This document shows, one piece after another, positions 7,586-14,173 of a DNA stretch of 15,453 nt. The position numbers and the translations under genes were made by a program. The DNA is taken from positions 248 through 15,700 of the forward strand of contig FR901513.1 in NCBI GenBank assembly GCA_000438355.1, written 5' to 3'. A model generated the notes under the pieces. The model worked only from the letters and a program-made list of their open reading frames with translations, made no database searches and was not told the DNA's origin. This DNA is from Clostridium sp. CAG:273. GTDB lineage: Bacteria; Bacillota; Clostridia; TANB77; CAG-508. How positions within the stretch are numbered: the first letter of the stretch is position 1; each line of letters begins with the position of its first letter.

Positions 7586-7594
7586 TGCTATAAT
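7586..7594 (+). promoter_or_regulatory. Extended -10 promoter for rsmH-ftsL
   Basis: TGCTATAAT (7586-7594) is a perfect extended -10 (TGnTATAAT). No good -35 lies 17 nt upstream because the palindrome occupies that place. The predicted start near 7601 would leave a leader of about 35 nt before the rsmH TTG. Confidence 0.55.
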
Positions 7595-7635
7595 ATTTTA
7601 GTATTTTAGAAACAATGTTAAAGGTGGTATTACAA

Positions 7636-8565
7636 TTGGAATTTAAACATGAACCAGTTTTACTAGAAGAATGCATAAAAGCACTTAATATAAATCCAGA
7701 TGGAATTTATATTGATGGAACATTAGGTGGAGCTGGGCATAGCTTAGAAATTGCAAAAAAACTATCACCAAAAGGTCTATTAATAGGAATAGATAGAGAT
7801 ACAGAAGCTTTAAGAGCTGCAAAAGATAAATTAAAAAATTATACAAATGTAAAATATATTCATGATAACCATGATAATATAAAACAAATTTTAGAAGAAT
7901 TACAAATAAATGGCGTAGATGGAATTTTATTAGACTTAGGAGTTTCTTCATACCAGCTAGATGAAAAGAGTAGGGGATTTAGCTATATAGCTGATGCTGA
8001 GTTAGATATGAGAATGGATAAAGAACAAAAGCTAACAGCTAGAGAAATAGTAAATACTTATTCAGAAGAAAAATTAGCAAATATAATATGGGAGTATGGA
8101 GAAGAGAGATTTTCTAGACAAATTGCAAGAAATATTTGTAAATCTAGAGAACAAAAGAAAATAGAAACAACAGGAGAATTGGTAGAAATTATAAAAAAAT
8201 CAATACCACTTTCAAAACAAAAAGATGGGCATCCTGCTAAAAGAACATTTCAAGCCATTAGAATAGAAGTTAATAATGAAATTCAACCATTATATAATAC
8301 TATTTTAGATTGCATAAATTGTTTAAATAAAAATGGTAGATTAGCTGTATTAACATTTCACTCTCTAGAAGATAGAGCAGTAAAAAAAGCATACAATGAA
8401 GCAGAAGGAAAATGTACTTGCCCAAGTGACTTACCATATTGTGTATGTGGAGCAATATCACAGGGAAAAATAATAAATAAAAAACCAATAGAAGCGACTA
8501 AAGAAGAAACAGAAAGAAATTCAAGAGCTAAAAGTGCGAAGTTAAGAATTTTTGAAAAAAGATAA
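7636..8565 (+). CDS. rsmH: 16S rRNA (cytosine(1402)-N(4))-methyltransferase
   Basis: This is a 309-residue SAM-dependent enzyme that methylates N4 of C1402 in 16S rRNA at the P site (older name mraW). The SAM site DGTLGGAGHS (27-36) is present, followed by the LIGIDRD strand, LLDLGVSSYQLD, HPAKRTFQAIRI and LTFHSLEDR. The C-terminal Cys-rich GKCTCPSDLPYCVCG segment and NSRAKSAKLR end are normal for the family. The frame is open upstream to an ATG at 7615, but AAAGGTGG (7620-7627) lies downstream of that ATG and 8 nt before TTG 7636. The TTG start also restores the usual MEFKHxPVLL N-terminus. ftsL follows after 23 nt. Confidence 0.96.
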   Translation: MEFKHEPVLLEECIKALNINPDGIYIDGTLGGAGHSLEIAKKLSPKGLLIGIDRDTEALRAAKDKLKNYTNVKYIHDNHDNIKQILEELQINGVDGILLDLGVSSYQLDEKSRGFSYIADAELDMRMDKEQKLTAREIVNTYSEEKLANIIWEYGEERFSRQIARNICKSREQKKIETTGELVEIIKKSIPLSKQKDGHPAKRTFQAIRIEVNNEIQPLYNTILDCINCLNKNGRLAVLTFHSLEDRAVKKAYNEAEGKCTCPSDLPYCVCGAISQGKIINKKPIEATKEETERNSRAKSAKLRIFEKR

Positions 8566-8588
8566 AAACAAAGGAGGTGAGATAACTT

Positions 8589-9104
8589 ATGGCAAGCTAT
8601 AGAAATGCTGGATATCAATATGAGACAAGTCCACGAAAAATAGCTCCAGAATATAGCCCAAGGAAAGAACAAACAGTAAATAAGACTAAAAAAGTAAATA
8701 CCAAAAATAAAGGTAGAGCAAAAACTAAACCAAAATTAAAACCACATGCAAAAACAATATTATATGTGTTCTTTGGGTTTGCGTTGTTATTTGCCCTAAG
8801 TTATCAAAACTCATTAATAAACGAAAGTTTTGACCAAAAAGAAGACTTAAAAAAAGAATTAGCAACATTAGAAAAGGAAAATGAGCAAGCAAGGGTTAAT
8901 ATTCAAAACAGCTTAAATTTGTCTAATGTAGAGAAATCTGCAAAAGATATGCTAGGAATGAAAAAATTAGATGCTTCTCAAAAAGTATATGTAAGTTTAC
9001 CAAAGAAAGATTATGTAGAACCTGCAACAGAAAAGGTAATTATAAATGCAGAAGAAACATGGTGGCAAAAAATACTAAATTCAATAATAGATTTTATAGG
9101 ATAA
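8589..9104 (+). CDS. ftsL: FtsL/DivIC-like septum formation protein
   Basis: This is a 171-residue bitopic division protein, expected to join FtsB/DivIC and the FtsW-FtsI synthase at the septum. The order is: basic cytoplasmic tail (1-53) with SPRK twice (14-17, 23-26) and a K-rich stretch; one membrane helix (about 55-72); coiled coil (about 80-112); and the family's AKDMLGMKKLDASQKVYV-type end (118-135). Beyond that lies an extra tail ending in ETWWQKILNSIIDFIG, which looks amphipathic. A near-perfect AAGGAGGTGA (8571-8580) fixes the ATG. The location right after rsmH is the classic ftsL position. FtsL and DivIC are hard to tell apart by sequence; context favours FtsL. Two terminators follow. 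Confidence 0.82.
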   Translation: MASYRNAGYQYETSPRKIAPEYSPRKEQTVNKTKKVNTKNKGRAKTKPKLKPHAKTILYVFFGFALLFALSYQNSLINESFDQKEDLKKELATLEKENEQARVNIQNSLNLSNVEKSAKDMLGMKKLDASQKVYVSLPKKDYVEPATEKVIINAEETWWQKILNSIIDFIG

Positions 9105-9156
9105 AATAAAAATTTTAAAATAAGATTTATAATAAAATTTTTAATAAATGTTATTA

Positions 9157-9186
9157 AAAAAAGGCGTTTTAAAAGACGTCTTTTTT
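9157..9186 (+). terminator. Rho-independent terminator after ftsL
   Basis: AAAAAAGGCGT (9157-9167) pairs with ACGTCTTTTTT (9176-9186) with one G-U pair and an 8-nt loop. The 3' arm is itself the T tract. Confidence 0.8.
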
Positions 9187-9211
9187 GATAATTAATAATA
9201 TTGCTGATTTT

Positions 9212-9261
9212 ATTGTTATAAGTATTAATTTATTAAATTAATACTTATAACAATTTTTTTT
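9212..9261 (+). terminator. Second, long AT-rich terminator-like hairpin
   Basis: The 19-nt arms 9212-9230 and 9236-9254 are perfectly complementary around TATTA (one further T-A pair is possible), followed by eight T (9254-9261). It begins 26 nt after the first terminator. The opposite strand has no T tract after the stem, so it points only rightward. Confidence 0.72.
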
Positions 9262-9321
9262 ATTTATTATAAGAAGAGTTATAAAAGTAAATATTAAAAG
9301 TAAAATACAGTAATTATTATA

Positions 9322-9350
9322 TTGCGAAATGCTTAAAATTGCAGTATAAT
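9322..9350 (+). promoter_or_regulatory. Sigma-A promoter of gltX
   Basis: TTGCGA (9322-9327) and a perfect TATAAT (9345-9350) are separated by 17 nt. The predicted start near 9357 leaves a leader of about 28 nt, too short for a T-box. Confidence 0.72.
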
Positions 9351-9384
9351 AATATCGATTAGATAAGAAAAGAGGAGAACAATT

Positions 9385-11037
9385 ATGAATTATAAGGATT
9401 TAGCAGATTTACTTTTTCCAGATGCAAAGCCAATAGCATATTACGAGGAAAAATATCCAGCGAGAAATTTAAAAGAAGGAGCAGCTGTAGTTAGGTTTGC
9501 ACCAAGCCCAACAGGATTTGTTCATATTGGTGGACTTTATCAAAGTATTATAAACAGAAAATTAGCAGACCAAACAGGTGGTGTGTTTATATTAAGAATA
9601 GAAGATACTGACCAAAAAAGGCAGATAGAAAATGGTGTTGTACAAATAGTAGATTCTTTAAAGGACTTTGATATAATACCAGATGAGGGAATGACAGGAG
9701 AAAACATAGAAAAAGGAATATATGGACCATATAAACAAAGTGCTAGAAAGGATATATATCAAGCATTTGCAAAATATTTAATAGAGCAGGGAAGAGCTTA
9801 TCCTTGTTTTGCAACATCAGAAGAATTAGAAGAAATGAGAGCAAAACAAGAATCTGCAAAAATTAGACCTGGATATTATGGAATTTGGGCAAAATATAGA
9901 ACTTTATCTGTAGATGAGGCAATACAAAAGGTAAAAGCAGGAATTCCATGGGTTGTACGTTTTAAATCAATGGGTCAAGAGGATAGAAAAATTAAGCATC
10001 ATGATTTAATTAAAGGAAACATAGAGTTTCCAGAAAATGACCAAGATATAGTTATAATAAAAGCAGATGGACTTCCAACATATCATTTTGCACATGCTGT
10101 TGATGATCACTTAATGAGAGTAACACATGTTATTCGTGCAGATGAGTGGTTATCTTCTGTACCATTACATTTAGAACTATTTAAAACATTAGGATTTAAA
10201 ACACCAAAATATGCACATACAGCATCTATAATGAAAGAGGATGATGGTAAAAAGCGTAAGATTAGTAAAAGAAAAGACCCGGAGGCAGCAGTTAGTTATT
10301 ATCATGAAGAGGGAATTCCATCACAAGCTGTATATGAGTATTTATTAAATATTGCTAATTCGAATTTTGAAGGATGGAGAAAGGCAAATCCAGATAAGGA
10401 TATTTCAGAATTTAAATTTGAGCTTGGAAAAATGAGCGTAAGTGGTGCGGTTTTTGATATGGTAAAACTTTTAGATGTATCAAAAAATGTTATATCTAAA
10501 TATACTAAAGAAAGATTGTATGATGAAGTCTTAACATGGGCGAAGAGATATGATTCTGAATTGGAAGAAATGTTAAATGATAAAGAATATTCTTTAAATG
10601 TATTTGGAATAGAAAGAGGAAATACAAAGGCTAGAAAAGACATTGCTAAATGGAGTGATGTAAAAGAAAGTATTATATATATGTATAATAATAAATTTGC
10701 AGATACAAATGTGGAATATCAATTTGGAAAAATAGACAATAAAGAAGAAATAAATAAAATTTTAACATCATATATAGAAAAACATTTTAGTATTTCAGAT
10801 GATAAGCAAACTTGGTTTGACAAAATGAAAGATTTAGCAGAAGAATATGGGTATGCAAGAGAAGTAAAAGAATATAAGCAAAATCCAGAAAATTATAAAG
10901 GACATGTTGGAGATATAAGTACAGTAATAAGAGTTGCTTTAACTGGAAGACAAAACACACCAGATTTATATGAAATAATGCAAGTTTTAGGAGAGAATAG
11001 CATTAGGGAGAGAATAGAAAAGGTTATAGGAAAATAA
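9385..11037 (+). CDS. gltX: Glutamate--tRNA ligase
   Basis: This is a 550-residue class I aminoacyl-tRNA synthetase that charges tRNA with glutamate. An N-terminal extension of about 35 residues (ADLLFPDAKPIAYYEEKYP) precedes the Rossmann fold. The HIGH-type motif is FAPSPTGFVHIGG (38-50), the ILRIEDTDQKR segment follows, and the KMSKS-type loop is KRKISKRKD with K292, I293, S294, K295 and R296. Residues beyond about 330 form the anticodon-binding part. The length exceeds the common 480-500 form and resembles the longer variant I recall from Clostridia. GAGGAGAA just upstream supports the ATG at 9385. It is a single-gene unit with its own promoter and downstream terminator. A discriminating versus non-discriminating nature cannot be read here. 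Confidence 0.95.
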   Translation: MNYKDLADLLFPDAKPIAYYEEKYPARNLKEGAAVVRFAPSPTGFVHIGGLYQSIINRKLADQTGGVFILRIEDTDQKRQIENGVVQIVDSLKDFDIIPDEGMTGENIEKGIYGPYKQSARKDIYQAFAKYLIEQGRAYPCFATSEELEEMRAKQESAKIRPGYYGIWAKYRTLSVDEAIQKVKAGIPWVVRFKSMGQEDRKIKHHDLIKGNIEFPENDQDIVIIKADGLPTYHFAHAVDDHLMRVTHVIRADEWLSSVPLHLELFKTLGFKTPKYAHTASIMKEDDGKKRKISKRKDPEAAVSYYHEEGIPSQAVYEYLLNIANSNFEGWRKANPDKDISEFKFELGKMSVSGAVFDMVKLLDVSKNVISKYTKERLYDEVLTWAKRYDSELEEMLNDKEYSLNVFGIERGNTKARKDIAKWSDVKESIIYMYNNKFADTNVEYQFGKIDNKEEINKILTSYIEKHFSISDDKQTWFDKMKDLAEEYGYAREVKEYKQNPENYKGHVGDISTVIRVALTGRQNTPDLYEIMQVLGENSIRERIEKVIGK

Positions 11038-11056
11038 AATATATTAAAAATGCAAA

Positions 11057-11114
11057 AATATATTTTTATACTATATTATACCAATATATTTGACAATATA
11101 GTATAAAATATATT
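11057..11114 (+). other. Large AT-only hairpin downstream of gltX
   Basis: The 21-nt arm 11057-11077 pairs with the 20-nt arm 11095-11114 with a single bulged A and a 17-nt loop. No T tract follows, so it may be an mRNA 3'-end stabiliser or simply AT-rich DNA. Confidence 0.45.
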
Positions 11115-11162
11115 GATATATAAATATTGAAACCCATTTTTATGAAAAATATTATATAGCAA

Positions 11163-11192
11163 AAGAGGCAGGTGTTTTAACATCTGCCTCTT
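11163..11192. terminator. Bidirectional terminator between gltX and the minus-strand small gene
   Basis: AAGAGGCAGGTGT (11163-11175) pairs with ACATCTGCCTCTT (11180-11192) through one G-U pair around a 4-nt loop. On the minus strand the stem runs into TCTTTT, the better T tract. On the + strand only TTATTT follows. It can serve both convergent units. Confidence 0.75.
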
Positions 11193-11216
11193 ATTTGACC
11201 AATTACTAAAAAGTAA

Positions 11217-11459
11217 TCAGAATGGGGTGAAACACATAATCTTGCGGCGAGCATATGCGCTGTTTTCAGACATAGCGCGAATGTCAGCCAGTGCGGATTT
11301 GGGAGCCCAAATACATACCGTCACATCCGAAAGGGTGAATTTACAGTCCGGAAAACTTGAGGTAAGACCTAAGGTAAAGGCCTCAGCCCGTTCGTCGGTT
11401 GCAAACTCCATGCGGATATCTTCTTTGGGTGTTTTAGTTTTTTTCTTTTTCTGTCCCAT
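11217..11459 (-). CDS. Unrecognised 80-residue protein in a GC-rich island
   Basis: This is a small protein I cannot assign. It opens with MGQKKKKTKTPKEDIRMEFA, a basic start, then has a mixed alpha/beta-looking core (ERAEAFTLGLTSSFPDCKFT, then LSDVTVCIWAPKSALADIRA) and ends RRKIMCFTPF. There is no signal peptide, membrane segment or helix-turn-helix that I can see. On the minus strand GGAGTG lies a few bases before the ATG, and a near-consensus promoter and two dyads stand upstream, so it is very likely a real gene. Codons such as CGC, CCC, ACC, CTG and GCC are frequent, unlike all its neighbours, which points to recent acquisition. A reading on the + strand (11227-11520) lacks a comparable start site and is treated as a shadow. 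Confidence 0.7.
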   Translation of the reverse strand: MGQKKKKTKTPKEDIRMEFATDERAEAFTLGLTSSFPDCKFTLSDVTVCIWAPKSALADIRAMSENSAYARRKIMCFTPF

Positions 11460-11482
11460 AATGTCACACTCCAGTTGGGTTA

Positions 11483-11500
11483 TTTGTTCAACTGAACAAA
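11483..11500 (-). promoter_or_regulatory. Dyad operator 1 in the leader of the small gene
   Basis: TTTGTTCA (11483-11490) and TGAACAAA (11493-11500) are perfect 8-bp arms around AC. It lies between the predicted transcription start and the SD, the position of a roadblock repressor site. The GTTCA/TGAAC form resembles TetR-family operators; no such regulator is in the window. Confidence 0.6.
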
Positions 11501-11511
11501 CCGTGATAAAC

Positions 11512-11522
11512 GTTCATTGAAC
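11512..11522 (-). promoter_or_regulatory. Dyad operator 2 near the transcription start
   Basis: GTTCA (11512-11516) and TGAAC (11518-11522) are inverted around one T, centred about 25 bp from dyad 1 and overlapping the predicted start near 11524. It shares the half-sites of dyad 1 but has a one-base shorter centre. Confidence 0.5.
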
Positions 11523-11530
11523 ATAATAAT

Positions 11531-11559
11531 ATTATAATACGAAAAACGTGTTAAGTCAA
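11531..11559 (-). promoter_or_regulatory. Near-consensus sigma-A promoter for the small gene
   Basis: Read on the minus strand: TTGACT (11559-11554), a 17-nt spacer, then TATAAT (11536-11531). It lies just after the engB stop, so the small gene need not depend on read-through from serS-engB. Confidence 0.8.
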
Positions 11560-11603
11560 TTAAATTATGTAAATTTAAAATATTGTAGATTAAAAATGAC
11601 TAA

Positions 11604-12191
11604 TTATATATCTATATATTCACATATTTTATTCCAAACATCTTCGGTATATATTTTTCTTTCACTAGAAAATGGAAGAAAAATAAAATCACGCATAGGA
11701 TTTAACTCATCTTGTAATCTTTTTACAGAATCTGCTACTTTTGTAATAGCAATTTTGTCTGCTTTATTTGCTATTACAATACAAGGCAGATTGCAATGAA
11801 CAATGTAGTCATACATAATTTTATCATTAGCTCCAGGAGAATGTCTAATGTCAATTAAAAATACAACTAAGGCTATATTTTTAGATTTTTTTAAGTATTC
11901 ATCTATAAAAAGATTTACTTTTGCTTGCTCTTGTTTAGACATTTTACTAAATCCATACCCAGGTAAATCAACAAAATAAAATCTATTATCCATATTATAA
12001 AAATTAATTTGTCTAGTTTTTCCAGGTTCACTACTTGTTCTGGCAAGTTTTTTTCTGTTTACCATTGTGTTAATAAATGATGACTTTCCAACATTTGATT
12101 TACCAACAAGAACAATTTGGGGTAAATTGTTTTGTGGATATTGTTTTGGATTAACAGCAGAAATTTCAAACTGAGGATTTTTTATAATCAT
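11604..12191 (-). CDS. engB: Ribosome biogenesis GTP-binding protein YsxC/EngB
   Basis: This is a 195-residue TrmE-Era-class GTPase needed for 50S subunit assembly. The G1 loop is GKSNVGKS (30-37), the G2 threonine is T59 in PGKTRQINFY, G3 is DLPG (75-78), G4 is NKAD (142-145; the family more often has TKAD) and G5 is FSSE (174-177). The length is normal for YihA/YsxC proteins. The gene follows serS by 26 nt and is likely co-transcribed. AAAAGGA lies about 12 nt before the ATG, a slightly long spacing, but no better start exists in frame. No clear terminator is seen after the stop, so transcripts may run on into the next minus-strand gene. Confidence 0.96.
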   Translation of the reverse strand: MIIKNPQFEISAVNPKQYPQNNLPQIVLVGKSNVGKSSFINTMVNRKKLARTSSEPGKTRQINFYNMDNRFYFVDLPGYGFSKMSKQEQAKVNLFIDEYLKKSKNIALVVFLIDIRHSPGANDKIMYDYIVHCNLPCIVIANKADKIAITKVADSVKRLQDELNPMRDFIFLPFSSERKIYTEDVWNKICEYIDI

Positions 12192-12217
12192 ATGATATTC
12201 AATTCCTTTTTAATATA

Positions 12218-13504
12218 TTATTTTTTAGGTACTAGTTTTTCTGTACCACCCATATAAGGCCATAATACTTTTGGAATAGATATAGTTCCATCTTCATTGT
12301 AGTTGTTTTCTAATAAAGCAATTAACATACGAGGTGGGGCAACTACTGTATTATTTAATGTATGTGCATAGTAATTTCCTTTTTCGCCTTTTATACGTAT
12401 TCCTAAACGTCTAGCTTGAGCATCTGTTAAGTTAGAGCAACTTCCTACTTCAAAGTATTTCTTTTGTCTTGGGCTCCATGCTTCAACATCACAGCTTTTT
12501 GCTTTTAAATCTGCTAAGTCACCACTACAACATTCAAGTGTACGAACAGGAATATCCATGCTTCTAAATAGTTCTACAGTATAAGACCATAATTTATCAT
12601 ACCAATTCCAACTGTCTTCTGGTTCACAGACAACAATCATTTCTTGTTTTTCAAATTGATGTATACGGTAAACTCCACGTTCTTCTATTCCATGTGCACC
12701 TTTTTCTTTTCTAAAACATGGAGAATATGATGTCATTGTGTAAGGAACTTCATTCTTAGGAAGTAATTGACCTTTAAATTTTCCTATCATAGAATGCTCG
12801 CTTGTACCAATTAAGTATAAATCTTCGCCTTCTATTTTATACATCATAGCATCCATTTCTTCGAAGCTCATAACTCCGTTTACAACATCACTTCTTATCA
12901 TAAATGGAGGGATACAATAAGTAAATCCTTTGTTTATCATAAAATCTCTAGCATATGATATAACAGCAGAATGTAATCTTGCGATATCTCCTACTAAATA
13001 ATAGAATCCATTTCCTGCAACCCTACGTGCCGAGTCCAAATCTATACCAGATAAAGATTCCATAATATCTGTATGATATGGAACTTCATAAGGAGGTACA
13101 ACTGGATCTCCAAATTTTTCTATCTCAACATTTTTGCTGTCATCTTCTCCAAGGGGAACAGATTCATGCATAATGTTAGGAATTTTCATCATTCTTTCTT
13201 TTATTTCTGAATTATATTTTTCTTCAAGCTTTTCATTTTCCTCAAGTTTTGAATTTATTTTTTGAACTTTCTTTTTTATTTCTTCAGCTTCGGACTTTTT
13301 ATTTTCTTTCATTAAGACACCTATTTGACTGCTTAATGAATTTCTTTGCATTCTAAGTTCGTCACCTTTTAATTTTACTTCGCGGTTTTTTTCGTCTAAA
13401 TCTCTTACTTCGTCTACTAAGACTAGTTTATGGTCTTGAAATTTCTTCTTGATATTTTCTTTTACAATATCGGGATTTTCTCTAATTAGTTTAATATCAA
13501 TCAT
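12218..13504 (-). CDS. serS: Serine--tRNA ligase
   Basis: This is a 428-residue class II synthetase that charges tRNA-Ser. The N-terminal arm is a long antiparallel coiled coil (about 26-105) that grips the tRNA variable arm. The catalytic domain carries TSEH (234-237), the motif 2 region CFRKEKGAHGIEERGVYRIH (263-282) continuing to FEKQE, a Cys-containing CDVEAW/FEVGSCSN part, and motif 3 RMLIALLENN...LWPYMGG (392-420). Two starts are possible, ATG-TTC-ATG. The SD AGAGG is almost in contact with the first but 8 nt from the second (13504), which also gives the standard MIDIKLIREN start. It is the first gene of an operon with engB. No T-box was seen in its short leader. Confidence 0.96.
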   Translation of the reverse strand: MIDIKLIRENPDIVKENIKKKFQDHKLVLVDEVRDLDEKNREVKLKGDELRMQRNSLSSQIGVLMKENKKSEAEEIKKKVQKINSKLEENEKLEEKYNSEIKERMMKIPNIMHESVPLGEDDSKNVEIEKFGDPVVPPYEVPYHTDIMESLSGIDLDSARRVAGNGFYYLVGDIARLHSAVISYARDFMINKGFTYCIPPFMIRSDVVNGVMSFEEMDAMMYKIEGEDLYLIGTSEHSMIGKFKGQLLPKNEVPYTMTSYSPCFRKEKGAHGIEERGVYRIHQFEKQEMIVVCEPEDSWNWYDKLWSYTVELFRSMDIPVRTLECCSGDLADLKAKSCDVEAWSPRQKKYFEVGSCSNLTDAQARRLGIRIKGEKGNYYAHTLNNTVVAPPRMLIALLENNYNEDGTISIPKVLWPYMGGTEKLVPKK

Positions 13505-13537
13505 GAACATTACCTCTTTTCTTAAAATAGTGATATT

Positions 13538-13566
13538 ATTCTATCATAAAAGTATGGTATAATCAA
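13538..13566 (-). promoter_or_regulatory. Sigma-A promoter of serS-engB
   Basis: On the minus strand: TTGATT (13566-13561), 17-nt spacer, then TAGAAT (13543-13538), preceded by TG one base away (extended -10). The predicted start near 13531 leaves a leader of under 30 nt. Confidence 0.72.
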
Positions 13567-13889
13567 GTTTTGCATATTAAAGTTTAACTAATTTGTATAG
13601 ACCATAAACTAAAAAGTTAAATATAATTTTGTAAATATTAAATTGTATTTAATTTTTTATTTCATGTAATTTGTATAAAATTAAGTAGATTGACATATAA
13701 TAGTAATATTAACATATTAATGAAAAATGAAAGACGTAAATATAATTAAATTTTTAATATTTCTAGTATTTAAAATGTTAAAAAAATTAGTGTGTTTTGC
13801 ATTTTTAAAGCTTTAAAAAACTTAAAAGTTATTTGCAACATTATTGTTTTTCTAAGTATAAAGATAATATAGAAAGGGAATGAAAAATA
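13567..13889. other. AT-rich gap between divergent serS and yaaL-bofA
   Basis: No gene is supported in these 323 bp. They hold an 18-bp perfect palindrome made of T/A runs around AAAGCTTT (13802-13819), an adjacent AACTT-AA-AAGTT (13819-13830), an isolated TTGACA (13690-13695) without a good -10, and the candidate yaaL promoter at 13833-13862. Confidence 0.5.
13833..13862 (+). promoter_or_regulatory. Candidate promoter for yaaL-bofA
   Basis: TTGCAA (13833-13838), 18-nt spacer, TATAAA (13857-13862). The start would fall only a few bases before the ribosome site AAAGGGAA (13873-13880). Sporulation sigma factors are equally possible in this AT-rich stretch. Confidence 0.4.
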
Positions 13890-14168
13890 ATGGAAGATAA
13901 ATATATTCAAGATGGAAAAAAAGTTAAAGATAAGACAGAAGAGCAAAAAAATATAGAACTTGTTGTTAGTATACTCAAAACTAAAAGAGATTTAGATATG
14001 GCTAATCACAATTTTGAATTTGCTGAAAGGGAACTAATAGATTATTATGCATATCAAATTAAAGCTAATAAAAGTAAATTAGATTATTTAATGAAAAAAG
14101 CAAAAGAACAGGGAATAGCACTAGACATGACTAATGAAATATATTTAAGAAAAAATGAAGTAGTATAG
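13890..14168 (+). CDS. yaaL: YaaL-family (DUF2508) small protein
   Basis: This is a 92-residue, highly charged, helical cytosolic protein of unknown biochemical function. The C-terminal half (about 34-75: DLDMANHNFEFAERELIDYY and then YQIKANKSKLDYLMKKAKEQ) carries the DUF2508 pattern of a LIDYYxYQIKA helix followed by a basic helix. The placement directly before bofA, as in Bacillus subtilis (recR-yaaL-bofA), supports the call; recR itself is not here, since divergent serS lies upstream. AAAGGGAA (13873-13880) lies 9 nt before the ATG. Fifty nt separate its stop from the bofA start, and most of that gap is a strong hairpin. Confidence 0.8.
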   Translation: MEDKYIQDGKKVKDKTEEQKNIELVVSILKTKRDLDMANHNFEFAERELIDYYAYQIKANKSKLDYLMKKAKEQGIALDMTNEIYLRKNEVV

Positions 14169-14173
14169 TAATA

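Larger units (their letters stand above)
7203..7635 (+). other. Long A-rich gap between mraZ and rsmH
   Basis: This 433-bp stretch has no credible gene in any frame. It holds an imperfect hairpin (TTATATAACTTT at 7228-7239 with AAAGTTTATATAA at 7242-7254), a perfect 10-bp inverted repeat (7330-7339 with 7357-7366, 17-nt loop), seven ACAAAAG words, a small ATAC-GAAA-GTAT hairpin (7428-7439), and at its end a palindrome and an extended -10. The + strand is strongly purine-rich. It could be an untranslated leader or trailer, or a small RNA; the sequence does not decide. Confidence 0.5.

Noticed and set aside
9262..9384. Possible T-box leader for gltX
   Set aside because: A clear promoter at 9322-9350 leaves only about 28 nt of leader, and no T-box core sequence or antiterminator is visible.
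11227..11520. Open frame of 97 residues on the + strand over the GC island
   Set aside because: It has no good ribosome site. The minus-strand frame has a promoter, dyads, SD and sensible composition, so this is a shadow.
13511..13560. Possible T-box leader for serS
   Set aside because: The promoter at 13538-13566 leaves under 30 nt before the start codon; there is no room for a T-box.
13690..13701. Perfect TTGACA with TATAAT right beside it
   Set aside because: The two overlap their expected spacer entirely, and neither has a good partner at 16-18 nt. It is read as chance in AT-rich DNA.
13802..13830. 18-bp A/T palindrome and adjoining AACTT-AA-AAGTT upstream of yaaL
   Set aside because: They are made almost only of A and T runs, so chance is likely; noted in the gap entry but not claimed as an operator.
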